This document shows, piece by piece, positions 1 through 8,310 of a stretch of 64,000 nt of DNA. Position numbers and translations under genes: made by a program. Each line of letters starts with the position of its first letter. Within the stretch, counting starts at the first letter, position 1. The notes beneath the pieces were generated by a model. It ran no database searches. It had not been told where the DNA came from and saw nothing but the letters and a program-made list of their open reading frames with translations. The DNA is from Paraconexibacter algicola (GTDB lineage: Bacteria; Actinomycetota; Thermoleophilia; Solirubrobacterales; Solirubrobacteraceae), in contig NZ_PYYB01000001.1 of the NCBI RefSeq assembly GCF_003044185.1, forward strand, positions 2,562,978 through 2,626,977, in the 5' to 3' direction.

Positions 1-1060
1 AGACCGCCGCCGGGACGAGCGTCAACGTCGTGTCCGGAGCGGAGACGTCGACGGTCCAGGTGCGGCGGACCGGCGCCTCCACGTTGCCCGCCGCGTCGCG
101 AGAGCGGACGTCGAGCGTGTGCGTGCCCTCCGCCAGGCCGGTGGACGACACCGGCGACACGCACGCGCCGAAGGCCGCGCCGTCGAGGCTGCACTCGGTG
201 AGCGTCGGGCCACCGGTCACCGAGAACGTGAAGGCCGCCGTCGTGGAGGCGACGCGGCCCGACGGTCCGCTGTCGATCGTCGTGCGCGGCGCCGTCGTAT
301 CCACCGTGAACGCGAACGACGCGGGTGTCGCGTCGGCATTGCCGACGTCGTCGACTGCCCGCACCTGGAACGCGTACGCCCCGTCATCGAGCGACGGCAG
401 CGTCAGCGGGGACGCGCACGTCTCGAACGGCCCCGATGTTCCGACACGGCAGCGGAACGTCGCCCCCGCCGCGCTCGTGAACGCGAACGTCGGCGTCGTG
501 TTCGACGAGAGCGCGGCCGGGGTCGCCGTGAGTGTCGTGTCGGGCGGGGTCGTATCGACGGTGAAGGAGCGGCTCTCGACGGGCGAGCGGTTGCCGGCCA
601 CGTCGGTCGCGAACACGTCGAACGTGTATGCACCGTCGGTGAGCGCGGGGAACGATGCAGTCGGGCCGCAGGACTCGTACCCGCCGATCGGCTGGAGCCG
701 GCATTGGTACGTGACGCCCTGTTCGTCCGCCCTGTAGGTGAACGTCGCGGAGGCCGTCGCCTGGCGGCCGGTCGGCCCGCTCGTGATCTCGGCGGTCGGC
801 GCGTCGGTGTCGATGGTGAAGGCGCGCGAGGCGGGGCTCTCGTCGACGACGAGGGTCGCGGCGCGTCGCGCCCTGACGTCAAGCCGGTAGTCGCCGTCGG
901 CGAGCGCATGGAGCCCGACTCCCGGCGCGCACGGCGTGAAGCCGGTCTGCACCGGATGCACGCGGCACTCGAACGTCACCGGCCCGAGGGACCCGGTGAA
1001 GGTGAACGCCGGGGTGGTGTCGTTCGTCGTGCCCGGACCCGCGGTGACCGTCGTGTCGGG
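1..1060 (-). repeat. Tandem 255-base Ig-like protein repeats
   Basis: Four complete units and the start of a fifth lie inside the secreted protein, with unit starts near 1060, 811, 556, 301 and 48 (about 255 bases or 85 residues apart). Each unit has the opener DTTxP/DTDAP, a T-F-x-F/Y strand, a Cys pair and a closing F-x-V-D-T. DNA identity between units is only moderate, so this is an old protein repeat rather than a recent duplication. Confidence 0.8.
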
Positions 1061-1969
1061 CTCGCGGGCGTCCCAGTTGCGGACGCGGGCACGCTCCCTG
1101 GCGCTCATCCCCGCCCACAGCTCGTCCGAGGCACGGTAGACGCCGTCGGCGTCGAGCTGGAACGGGAGCGCCTCGTCGCGCTGACCGGCGAACTGAACGA
1201 ACTCGACCGTCTCGTCGGGCGCGATCGTCACGGCCCCGTAGTCCCAGGTGACCGCTTCGGGGTCGGGTGTGAGCGGGAACGTGAGCGTGTCGTAGCGGTC
1301 GGCCGGCGCGCCGAACCCGTCGACGAGGAGCAGCGTCCCCGCGTCGATCAGCACGCCGTCCGGGTTCGTCATGTCGAACGCGAGCCAGCGGTCGTCGCCG
1401 GTGAGGTCCGTGTCGACGACGCCGGGTGCCTCGCCCGTGCCGCGTAGCACGAAGGCGTCGTCGGCATTGGAGTCGAACTCACCGTCGAAGCGGACGTCGA
1501 CCGTGACCGGCGCGGCGGTCGTGTTCGTGAGCGCCGTGCGAAGGCGGGCGACCGCGGGGCCGGTTCTCGGCACGTACACGGCGCGCTGCGCGACGACCCC
1601 GGGGGTCACGCCGGCGGGTTCCACGGGGGTCGTCACCTCGCGACCGGCGAGGGCGCGACCGCACCCCGCGTTCTGCGGAAACCAGGTGTCCCCGTCGACC
1701 TCGAGTTCCGGGAACTCGTCGAACGCGCCGTCGTAGAGGCCGCTGACCGGCTCGTCGACACTGTCGCCGCCGCCGTTGCCGATCGTGCCGTCCTGCCGGA
1801 CGTCCCACAGCCAGCCGAGGCTGTCGGTGCGGTCGACGTAGCAGTCGAGCGTGCCGGTGGGGAACGCGGCGGCGTGCGCGGCCGGCGCGGCGAGCGCCGT
1901 GGTGGTGAGCAGCGCCGCGAGCGGCAGCGTCAGGACCGCGGCGAGCGGCCTCCTGGTGGTCGTGCGCAT
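1..1969 (-). CDS. Secreted multi-Ig-like-repeat protein, C-terminus beyond the left edge
   Basis: The frame opens at ATG 1969 and stays open to base 1, giving about 656 residues; the 3' end is missing. Residues 1-34 form a signal peptide (Arg-rich n-region, Leu/Ala core, AAPAAHA cleavage area). A unique domain of about 270 residues follows, with a W-rich start (LGWLWDVRQDG) and a long Asp-rich beta-type region. From about base 1060 leftward there are Ig-like repeats of about 85 residues, each opening with D-T-x-x-P-x-T-x-(I/L)-x-x-x-P and containing a CR/CSLDG...C pair. This is the architecture of large secreted adhesin-like or cell-surface proteins common in Solirubrobacterales. Role unknown; export and repeats are clear. 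It is divergent from the signalling genes at 2159. Confidence 0.85.
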   Translation of the reverse strand, partial: MRTTTRRPLAAVLTLPLAALLTTTALAAPAAHAAAFPTGTLDCYVDRTDSLGWLWDVRQDGTIGNGGGDSVDEPVSGLYDGAFDEFPELEVDGDTWFPQNAGCGRALAGREVTTPVEPAGVTPGVVAQRAVYVPRTGPAVARLRTALTNTTAAPVTVDVRFDGEFDSNADDAFVLRGTGEAPGVVDTDLTGDDRWLAFDMTNPDGVLIDAGTLLLVDGFGAPADRYDTLTFPLTPDPEAVTWDYGAVTIAPDETVEFVQFAGQRDEALPFQLDADGVYRASDELWAGMSARERARVRNWDAREPDTTVTAGPGTTNDTTPAFTFTGSLGPVTFECRVHPVQTGFTPCAPGVGLHALADGDYRLDVRARRAATLVVDESPASRAFTIDTDAPTAEITSGPTGRQATASATFTYRADEQGVTYQCRLQPIGGYESCGPTASFPALTDGAYTFDVFATDVAGNRSPVESRSFTVDTTPPDTTLTATPAALSSNTTPTFAFTSAAGATFRCRVGTSGPFETCASPLTLPSLDDGAYAFQVRAVDDVGNADATPASFAFTVDTTAPRTTIDSGPSGRVASTTAAFTFSVTGGPTLTECSLDGAAFGACVSPVSSTGLAEGTHTLDVRSRDAAGNVEAPVRRTWTVDVSAPDTTLTLVPAAV

Positions 1970-2071
1970 GGTGGGGTGGTCCCTCTCGTGGTCGGTGTCG
2001 CGCCGGGAGGCGCCCTGCGTGCGCTGCCCCTCGACCACCCTGCGCGGCTCGGGACTCTCCGGCAACGCGTT

Positions 2072-2087
2072 TCGTCCGACCGGACGA
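2072..2087. repeat. Inverted repeat TCGTCCG-AC-CGGACGA
   Basis: Perfect 7-base arms with a 2-base spacer lie in the divergent intergenic region between the Ig-repeat protein (start 1969) and the H-box mini-protein (start 2159). It could be an operator; nothing in the window identifies the binding protein. Confidence 0.45.
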
Positions 2088-2104
2088 TGCGACCGGGCCG
2101 CGCG

Positions 2105-2122
2105 CTCCACCGATCGGTGGAG
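2105..2122. promoter_or_regulatory. 18-base perfect palindrome, candidate response-regulator site
   Basis: CTCCACCGATCGGTGGAG reads identically on both strands and sits 37 bases upstream of the GTG at 2159. Its half-sites TCCACCGA and TCGGTGGA recur at 2350-2357 and 2371-2378, upstream of the response regulator at 2430, and TCGGTGG recurs at 5367 after the kinase gene. The restriction of copies to this locus suggests an operator for the local NarL-type regulator (inference). Confidence 0.6.
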
Positions 2123-2158
2123 TTGCGGTCCTGCGGCCCAGCGGCGACGATCCGCGGC

Positions 2159-2365
2159 GTGACGGCCCCCACCGACGATGCGCTCGATCGGCGCAAGCTG
2201 CGCCACGACCTGCGCGGGGAGGCGACCGCGATCGGCTGGGCGGCCCGGTCGCTGCTGGCCGAGAACCCCCCGGCGCACCAGTTCGAGCGCCTCGAGGAGA
2301 TCGCGCGGGCCGCCGCGCGGATCGAGCGCACCCTCGACGAGCACCTGCCTCCACCGACCGGATGA
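2159..2365 (+). CDS. 68-residue orphan H-box (HisKA-like) mini-protein
   Basis: Starts at GTG 2159, with the -10-like GACGAT seven bases upstream and no Shine-Dalgarno sequence. The protein is soluble and all-helical. Residues about 13-35 contain L-R-H-D-L-R-G-E-A-T-A-I-G, a near match to the H-box of histidine kinases (RHDLRTPL-type), followed by a second helix rich in Glu/Arg. There is no ATPase domain. It lies 64 bases before a response regulator and 787 bases before a hybrid kinase, so it could be a phosphotransfer or dimerisation partner of that system, or a remnant of a kinase. The coding call rests on the H-box match, GC3 bias and a promoter layout matching its neighbours. Confidence 0.6.
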   Translation: MTAPTDDALDRRKLRHDLRGEATAIGWAARSLLAENPPAHQFERLEEIARAAARIERTLDEHLPPPTG

Positions 2366-2378
2366 GCCGATCGGTGGA
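2350..2378. promoter_or_regulatory. Split copy of the TCCACCGA/TCGGTGGA inverted repeat
   Basis: TCCACCGA (2350-2357) and TCGGTGGA (2371-2378) are perfect inverted half-sites with a 13-base spacer. From 2367 the sequence also matches the region after the 2105 palindrome closely (CCGATCGGTGGA followed by a similar T-x-G-C-x-G-T tract). The site overlaps the 3' end of the mini-protein gene and precedes the regulator start. Confidence 0.55.
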
Positions 2379-2429
2379 ATCGCAGTGCCCGGCCTTGCTC
2401 TCGGCGCCTGCGCCGACGACGATCGCGCC

Positions 2430-3113
2430 GTGCCCACGACGACGATGACGAGCGCTGGACCCGACCCACCCGTCCGGATCGGGATCTCGGTGCTCGTCGC
2501 CGACGACCACCCGCTCTACCGCGACGGCCTCGCCCGGGCGGTCAACGCCCACCCTGATCTCGACCTCCTCGGCCACGTCTCGGACGGGACACGGGCGCTC
2601 GCCGCGATTCGTCGCCACGAGCCGGACGTCGCGGTCATGGACATCGACATGCCCGGGATGAGCGGCCTCGAGGTCCTCGAGGAGGTCGTCGGCGCCGACC
2701 TCGCGACGCGCGTCGTCCTGATCTCGTCGCACCTCGACGGGCCGACCGTCCACCAGGCGATCGCGGTGGGCGCGTTCGGCGTCCTGCTCAAGGACGCGGG
2801 CCCGCAGGAGATCAGCGCCGCGGCGCGGGCGGCGACGGACGGCGACGTCGTGCTCTCCCCGGCGGCGTCCTCGCTCCTGGCCCGCGCCGTGCGCGACCAG
2901 CGTGGCGTCCCGGCACTCATCGAGCTCACCGATCGCGAGCGTGAGGTCCTCGAGCTCATCGCCGAGGGGCGCTCGGCGCCCGAGATCGCCGGCGAGCTGT
3001 ACCTCGCCCCCGCGACGGTCAAGAGCCATCTCCACACGCTGTACACGAAGCTCGGGGTCTCGGACCGCGCGGCAGCCGTCGCGGTCGCGTTCCGGCGTGG
3101 CGTGTTGCAGTAA
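2430..3113 (+). CDS. NarL/FixJ-family response regulator
   Basis: A two-component output protein of 227 residues. An N-terminal receiver domain (DDHPLYRDG acidic pocket, phospho-acceptor D71 in VMDIDMPG, conserved Lys in LLKDAG) is followed by a C-terminal LuxR-type helix-turn-helix (LTDREREVLELIAEG, then ATVKSHLHTLYTKLGVSDR). It should bind DNA when phosphorylated. GTG 2430 is chosen because the sequence before it (GACGAT, then six bases) mirrors that of the mini-protein at 2159; ATG 2445 is an alternative. The kinase at 3153 follows after 39 bases and is the obvious partner. The inverted repeats at 2105 and 2350 may be its own operators. Confidence 0.93.
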   Translation: MPTTTMTSAGPDPPVRIGISVLVADDHPLYRDGLARAVNAHPDLDLLGHVSDGTRALAAIRRHEPDVAVMDIDMPGMSGLEVLEEVVGADLATRVVLISSHLDGPTVHQAIAVGAFGVLLKDAGPQEISAAARAATDGDVVLSPAASSLLARAVRDQRGVPALIELTDREREVLELIAEGRSAPEIAGELYLAPATVKSHLHTLYTKLGVSDRAAAVAVAFRRGVLQ

Positions 3114-3152
3114 CGCTCGCGCCGAGGCCCGTGCCGTGGGAGCATCCGCGGT

Positions 3153-5348
3153 GTGGGGGCACACGGGAACGCGCGTGTCGGCGGATTGGTCGCCGCGCTG
3201 CTGCTGATGACGGCGCTTGGGGCGTGGCTCGCCCATGGCGTGCTCGCGGACCGCGACGAGGAGCGCTTCCGCAGCGAGATCGAGCGGATCGACGCCGCGA
3301 TCGAGGACCGCATGGCGACCTACGTGCAGGTCGTGCGCGGCGGCCTCGGCCTGTTCGAGGCCTCGGAGAAGGTGTCGCGCACGGAGTGGCTGCGCTTCGT
3401 CGAGCTGCTGGAGCTCGATCGCAACTACCCCGGCTTCAAGTCGCTGAGCTACGCGCCGCTCGTGCGCAGGGCCGATCTCCCCGACTTCCTCGCGCGCGTC
3501 CGCGCCGAGCCACTGCCTCCGGGCGTTCCGCCGACGAACGCGTTGCGCACCTATGAGCTGGTCGCGCCGGCCGGGTCGCGGGGCGGCGGGGACCTCCACA
3601 GCCCGCTGCTCTACACCGCCCCGTTCGTGCGCAACATCGGCGCGCTCGGCGCGGACATGATCCGGGAACCGGGCCGTCGCGCCGTCATGCTCGACGCCCT
3701 GCGCAGCGGTCAGGCGCGCATCACCCGGCGGGTCAACCTGCGCGGCACCGACCCGGACACGGCGGGCTTCATCGCGTTCGTCGGGCTGCGCAAGGACGGC
3801 CGGGACCTCGGGTGGCTCACCGCCGCGTTCACCGCGAACGAGTTCCTTCGGGGGCTCCTCGGGCGGGCGCCGTCCCCCCTGGACTTCGAGCTCACCGACG
3901 GCCAGGGCGCCCTCCTCGCGAGCACCGCGGGGGTCACGCGGACCGGAGCGCCGCGAGCCCTCCCGGACGAGACCGACGACACGTTCCGCGGCACGAGCGC
4001 CTTGCGGATGCCGGGCCGCATCTGGCAGGGCCGCTACGTCGCCGGCGCGGACTTCGCGTCCACCTCGACGACGGTCGTCCCGCTCGCGATCCTTCTCGGT
4101 GGGACGCTGGTCACCGGCCTGCTCGCGCTCATCGCCCTCGCCGCCGGCAGCTCGCGACGCCAGGCGGCCACGCTCGCGGAGCAGGCGATCGTCCTCGAGC
4201 GCGCTCGCGACGAGGCGCAGGCCGCCGATCGGGCGAAGGCGACGTTCCTGGCGACGATGTCGCACGAGATCCGCACGCCGATGAACGCGGTGGTCGGGAT
4301 GAGCAGCATGCTCCTGCGCGCACCGCTGAGCGAGGAGCAGCACGAGCGGGCGCGCGTCATCCGGTCCAGCGGCGAGCACCTTCTCGGCCTCATCAACGAG
4401 ATCCTCGACGTCTCGAAGCTCGAGGCCGGCCGCATCGAGCTCGAGGCTGGGCCGCTCGAGGTGCGGGGCCTGATCGTCGGAACGGTCGACCTCATCCGCG
4501 CCGACGCCGAAGCGCGTCGGGTGAGCGTCGAGGTCGACATCGCCCCGGGCACGCCGCCCTGGGTTCACGGGGACGACGGGCGCCTGCGGCAGGTCCTGCT
4601 CAACCTGCTGGCCAACGCGGTCCGCCACTCGCCGGAGGCCGGCCGGGTGCGCGTGGGCGTCGGCGCCACGCCGGTCCCGGACGGGTGGGAGCTCGACCTG
4701 ACGGTTGCGGACACCGGTCCGGGGATCGACCCGGCGGACCGGGACCGGATCTTCGAACCGTTCGAGCAGGGGACGGGCCGCGTCGGCGGCACGGGCCTCG
4801 GACTGTCGATTGCCTCGCGCCTGGTCGAGGCGATGGGCGGCCGCATCGAGGTCCAGGACACGCCCGGAGGCGGAGCGACGCTGCACTTCTGGGCCTGCGT
4901 CGGCGCGGCGCAGGCTCCGATCCGCCCGGCGGTGCCCGACCCCGTCCCCGCGGTCGACGACGCGTTCGCGGCGCTGCGCGTGCTGGTCGCCGAGGACAAC
5001 CCGCTCAACCAGCTCATGGTGCGCGACGTGTTCGGCCAGCTCGGTCTCTGCGCCGACGTCGTCGGCGACGGCGAGGAGGCGGTCGCCGCGGTGGTGCGCC
5101 AGCCCTACGATGTCGTCTTCCTCGACCTCCACATGCCCGTGCTCGACGGTCTCGCCGCGGCACGCGAGCTCGTCGCGACGATCCCGGCGCCGCGGCGCCC
5201 GCGGATCGTCGCGATGACGGCCGACGTGACCGCCGCCGCGCGGGAGGAGGCCGCCGCCGCAGGGATGGAGGACTTCGTCGCCAAGCCCGTCATCGCCGCT
5301 GACCTCGTCGCCGTCCTGCGTCGCAGCGCGACGGTGACCGCGGCCTGA
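3153..5348 (+). CDS. CHASE-domain hybrid sensor histidine kinase
   Basis: 731 residues from GTG 3153. A first membrane helix (about residues 9-29) is followed by an extracytoplasmic CHASE-type domain (about 45-205; NYPGFKSLSYAPLV is typical), a second membrane helix (about 309-330), a HisKA dimerisation domain with phospho-His H371 in MSHEIRTPMNAV, an HATPase_c domain (N box LLNLLANAVRHS; G boxes DTGPGI and GGTGLGL) and a C-terminal receiver with phospho-acceptor D658 in FLDLHMPVLDG. It senses an external ligand and probably relays phosphate through its receiver. The usual next step needs an Hpt domain, none of which is seen here; the H-box mini-protein at 2159 is a conceivable substitute. 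Confidence 0.93.
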   Translation: MGAHGNARVGGLVAALLLMTALGAWLAHGVLADRDEERFRSEIERIDAAIEDRMATYVQVVRGGLGLFEASEKVSRTEWLRFVELLELDRNYPGFKSLSYAPLVRRADLPDFLARVRAEPLPPGVPPTNALRTYELVAPAGSRGGGDLHSPLLYTAPFVRNIGALGADMIREPGRRAVMLDALRSGQARITRRVNLRGTDPDTAGFIAFVGLRKDGRDLGWLTAAFTANEFLRGLLGRAPSPLDFELTDGQGALLASTAGVTRTGAPRALPDETDDTFRGTSALRMPGRIWQGRYVAGADFASTSTTVVPLAILLGGTLVTGLLALIALAAGSSRRQAATLAEQAIVLERARDEAQAADRAKATFLATMSHEIRTPMNAVVGMSSMLLRAPLSEEQHERARVIRSSGEHLLGLINEILDVSKLEAGRIELEAGPLEVRGLIVGTVDLIRADAEARRVSVEVDIAPGTPPWVHGDDGRLRQVLLNLLANAVRHSPEAGRVRVGVGATPVPDGWELDLTVADTGPGIDPADRDRIFEPFEQGTGRVGGTGLGLSIASRLVEAMGGRIEVQDTPGGGATLHFWACVGAAQAPIRPAVPDPVPAVDDAFAALRVLVAEDNPLNQLMVRDVFGQLGLCADVVGDGEEAVAAVVRQPYDVVFLDLHMPVLDGLAAARELVATIPAPRRPRIVAMTADVTAAAREEAAAAGMEDFVAKPVIAADLVAVLRRSATVTAA

Positions 5349-5362
5349 TCGCACGCGATGGT

Positions 5363-5391
5363 CCGATCGGTGGGCGCGACGACCGCCCACC
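5363..5391 (+). terminator. Hairpin after the hybrid kinase gene, overlapping the GATCGGTGG motif
   Basis: GGTGGGCG (5369-5376) pairs perfectly with CGCCCACC (5384-5391) across a 7-base loop, 20 bases after the kinase stop. There is no T-tract, so it would be a U-less terminator at best. Its left side carries CCGATCGGTGG (5363-5373), the third copy of the motif found at 2105 and 2367, so it may instead be a regulatory site for the RTX-like gene at 5451. Confidence 0.4.
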
Positions 5392-5450
5392 CTCCGTCGA
5401 CCGGCCCAAACGGCTTGGCGTGAGGATTCCCCGCATCGAGGGTGTCGGGC

Positions 5451-6959
5451 ATGCACTCTTCCAGGGGAATCCCGTCGTCCTCGAGCGCCGGACGCACCGG
5501 CACGGCGCTCGCCACCCTCACCGTCCTCGCGTTCGCGACCGCCGCGCCTCCCGCGGGGGCGGCGATCACGCCGTCGGTGGTCGCCGGGACCGGCGTCGTG
5601 AAGCTCGTCGGCGACGATGCCGACGACACGATCGTCCCGGTCTGCGTCGGCGGTCAGCTGCGGACCCAGGGCGATGCGACCGACCTCCTCCCCTGCGCCG
5701 CGGTGACGCAGCTCGAGGTGCGCGGCAACAACGGCGCGGACACCATCGACCTGCGGGCGGTCACGCGGGAGGCGTTCCCGATGATCGCGCGGATCGTCGG
5801 CAACGAAGGGTCCGGAGGCGGACTGCTCGAGGGCTCACCCCTCGACGATCTCCTCACCGGCAACGAGGGGATCGCCCGCGGCAACGGCGGCGACGACGTG
5901 ATCCAGTTCGTCACGACGGCGCAGGGCGGCGCGGGCGACGACGTCATCGACGGTGCCGAGAACGCGGACGGCGGCGAGGGTGCCGACGTGATCATCGGGG
6001 CAGGCACCAGCGAGGGCGGGCCCGCGGATGATCTCCTGGTCACGCCGAACGGCCCCGTGTCGGGCGGCGAGGGGGCGGACATCGTGCAGCTCGGGACGCC
6101 CAACGACGCGATCGACGCGGTCACGCTCACGCTGAGGGACGACGGGTTCACGGTCGACGTTCCGGCGTTCGACGTGTCCGAGACCCGAGCTGCGGTCGGC
6201 GTCGAGACGTACAACGTCAGCTTGCCCGCCGGGAACCAGACCATCGACGCGAGCGCGTTCTCCGGCTCGCTGGTCGCCGACATGGGGGCGGGCGACGACA
6301 CGGTGCTGGGAACCGGTCAGGCCGACACGCTGTTCGGCAGCCTCGGTGCGGACCGCATCGTCGGCGGGGGCGGCGCGGACACCGTCGACGGCGGCGGCGG
6401 GAACGACGACATCGCCGTGCGCGACGGCGTCGCCGACACGGTGCGCTGCGGTGCCGGGGTCGACACCTTGCAGGGTGACCGCGAGGATCTCCTCACCGCG
6501 TGCGAGACCATCGACGTCCCGGCAGCGACGGACGCCACCGCCGTGCCGGTGCCCCTCGCCGCCCCCGCGCCGACGGGCGGGCCCGCCGGGCCCGCCGTAC
6601 CGGTCGCCGCCGCCGACGTCCTCGCCCCGCGGCCGACGCTCAGCGGAGCGCGGCGGGTCGGACGCCGCCTGAGCGTCGTGGCGAGCTGCCCGGCCACCGA
6701 AGCGCGCTGCGTCGTCGTCGCCGGCCTGCGCGCAGCCGGCCGTCGCGGCCGGCGCACCGTCGGGATCGACGCGGGGACCGCGGTCGCGGTCATCCCCGGT
6801 GGGGCGACGCGCGCGCTCAGCCGCACGCTCACCGTCGCGCAGTCGCGGACCCTGGCGCGGCTCGCGCGACCGCGGCTCACGGTCCGCACGACGACGGTCG
6901 ACGCCGCGGGCAACACGGCAACGGGGAGCCGGACGCTGTCCATCACGACGGCACGGTAG
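5451..6959 (+). CDS. Secreted RTX-like (haemolysin-type calcium-binding) repeat protein
   Basis: 502 residues from ATG 5451; GTG 5442 is an alternative. The signal peptide (about residues 1-37) ends in PPAGAA. The body is rich in G-x-G-x-D turns: one cluster near residues 120-200 (GNGGDDVIQ, GGAGDDVIDG) and another near 280-330 (GAGDDTVLGTGQADTLFG, GGGGADTVDGGGGNDD), typical of Ca2+-binding parallel beta-rolls. A Cys pair (RCGAG...TACETI) closes the roll. After a Pro/Ala linker (about 365-400), the last about 100 residues form a beta-rich C-terminal module (CPATEARCVVVAGL...DAAGN) also found in the protease at 20660 and the NHL protein at 31175. Extracellular; function unknown. Confidence 0.85.
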   Translation: MHSSRGIPSSSSAGRTGTALATLTVLAFATAAPPAGAAITPSVVAGTGVVKLVGDDADDTIVPVCVGGQLRTQGDATDLLPCAAVTQLEVRGNNGADTIDLRAVTREAFPMIARIVGNEGSGGGLLEGSPLDDLLTGNEGIARGNGGDDVIQFVTTAQGGAGDDVIDGAENADGGEGADVIIGAGTSEGGPADDLLVTPNGPVSGGEGADIVQLGTPNDAIDAVTLTLRDDGFTVDVPAFDVSETRAAVGVETYNVSLPAGNQTIDASAFSGSLVADMGAGDDTVLGTGQADTLFGSLGADRIVGGGGADTVDGGGGNDDIAVRDGVADTVRCGAGVDTLQGDREDLLTACETIDVPAATDATAVPVPLAAPAPTGGPAGPAVPVAAADVLAPRPTLSGARRVGRRLSVVASCPATEARCVVVAGLRAAGRRGRRTVGIDAGTAVAVIPGGATRALSRTLTVAQSRTLARLARPRLTVRTTTVDAAGNTATGSRTLSITTAR

Positions 6960-7129
6960 GGGGCCTCGCGGCGTCGTCGCCGCGGGGACCGCGGTTCCGG
7001 AGCCCCGAGCCCCGAGGCACGGCAGCAGGGTGGTCGCGAGCAGGCGCACGTGTGCCGCACGCCGCGACCGCCCTCCTGAGGCGCCTCGCCGGGATGCCCG
7101 CGACGCTCCTCTCGCTCGCACAGAGCGAC

Positions 7130-7151
7130 CGGACGCTATGTCCGATATGTT
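7130..7151 (+). promoter_or_regulatory. Promoter with inverted repeat before the thiolase gene
   Basis: TATGTT (7146-7151) lies six bases before ATG 7158, placing transcription start at or next to the start codon. CGGAC-GCTAT-GTCCG (7130-7144), a 5-base inverted repeat, abuts the -10 element and could be a repressor operator. No Shine-Dalgarno sequence is present. Confidence 0.45.
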
Positions 7152-7157
7152 GGCGGC

Positions 7158-8303
7158 ATGCGAGATGCCGTCATCGTCGAAGCCGTCCGGACCCCTGTGG
7201 GCAAGCGTGGTGGCGGTCTGTCCACCGTCCACCCCGTCGACCTGTCGGCGCACCTCCTCGGTGCGCTGGTCGATCGCACGGGGGTGGATCCGGCCGTGGT
7301 CGACGACGTCATCTGGGGGGTCGGGGCGCAGGTCGGTGACCAGTCCTTCAACGTCGCGCGGAGCGCGGTCCTCGCGGCGGGCTGGCCGGAGGAGGTGCCG
7401 GGCGTGTCGCTGGACCGGCAGTGCGGCTCCTCGCAGCAGGCGGTGCACTTCGCCGCCGCCGGCCTCGTGAGTGGCCAGTACGACGTGGTCGTCGCGGGTG
7501 GGATGGAGTCGATGTCGCGGGTGCCGATGGGTGTCTCGGCGGAGGGCGGCGAGCCGTACGGGCCCGGTCTCCTCGCGCGCTACGACGGCATCGTCCCCAA
7601 CCAGGGCGTCGGGGCCGAGATGATCGCCGAGCGCTGGTCGCTCTCGCGCACGCAGCTGGACGAGTACGCGCTGTCCTCCCATGAGCGCGCGGCCGCGGCG
7701 ATCGACGCGGGGCGCTTCGCGGCCCAGATCGCGCCCGTGACGCTGGACGACGGGACGGTCATCGACACCGACGAGGGCGTGCGCCGCGGCGGCACGGTCG
7801 AGAAGCTCGCCCAGATCCGCTCCGCCTTCACGGAGGACGGCACGGTGACGGCGGGCAACGCCTCGCAGATCAGCGACGGGGGCGGCGCGCTGCTGATGAC
7901 GACGGGCGAGCGCGCGCGCGAGCTCGGGCTGACGCCGCTGGCGCGCGTCCACACCGCGGTGATGGCCGCCACCGACCCGGTGATCATGCTCACGGCGCCG
8001 ATCCCCGCGACGGCGAAGGCGCTCGCGAAGGCCGGGCTTGGCCTCGAGGACATCGACGTCTTCGAGGTCAACGAGGCCTTCGCGTCCGTCGCGCTGGCGT
8101 GGCTCGCCGAGACCGGCGCCGACCGCGAGAAGCTCAACCCCAACGGCGGCGCGATCGCGCTCGGGCATCCGATCGGCGGCTCAGGCGCCCGGATCATGAC
8201 GACGCTGATCCACCACCTGCGGGACACCGGCGGCCGCTACGGGCTGCAGACCATGTGCGAGGGCGGCGGCATGGCCAACGCCACCATCATCGAGATCCTC
8301 TAG
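7158..8303 (+). CDS. Thiolase-family acetyl-CoA acyltransferase
   Basis: 381 residues, the usual thiolase length. It should catalyse thiolytic cleavage of 3-ketoacyl-CoA (or the reverse condensation of acetyl-CoA). The nucleophile is C89 in DRQCGSSQQA; the second catalytic pair is H337 in NPNGGAIALGHPIGGSGARI and C367 in TMCEGGGMANATI. GGMESMSRVPMG is also conserved. The SDR gene at 8311 starts seven bases downstream with a Shine-Dalgarno sequence overlapping this stop, so the two form an operon for fatty-acid, steroid or related acyl-CoA degradation. The exact chain specificity cannot be read from the sequence. Confidence 0.95.
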   Translation: MRDAVIVEAVRTPVGKRGGGLSTVHPVDLSAHLLGALVDRTGVDPAVVDDVIWGVGAQVGDQSFNVARSAVLAAGWPEEVPGVSLDRQCGSSQQAVHFAAAGLVSGQYDVVVAGGMESMSRVPMGVSAEGGEPYGPGLLARYDGIVPNQGVGAEMIAERWSLSRTQLDEYALSSHERAAAAIDAGRFAAQIAPVTLDDGTVIDTDEGVRRGGTVEKLAQIRSAFTEDGTVTAGNASQISDGGGALLMTTGERARELGLTPLARVHTAVMAATDPVIMLTAPIPATAKALAKAGLGLEDIDVFEVNEAFASVALAWLAETGADREKLNPNGGAIALGHPIGGSGARIMTTLIHHLRDTGGRYGLQTMCEGGGMANATIIEIL

Positions 8304-8310
8304 GAGAGGC

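Noticed and set aside
1479-5456. Minus-strand open frame of about 1325 codons across the two-component locus
   Set aside because: Antisense to a regulator and kinase with complete motifs; no recognisable domain.
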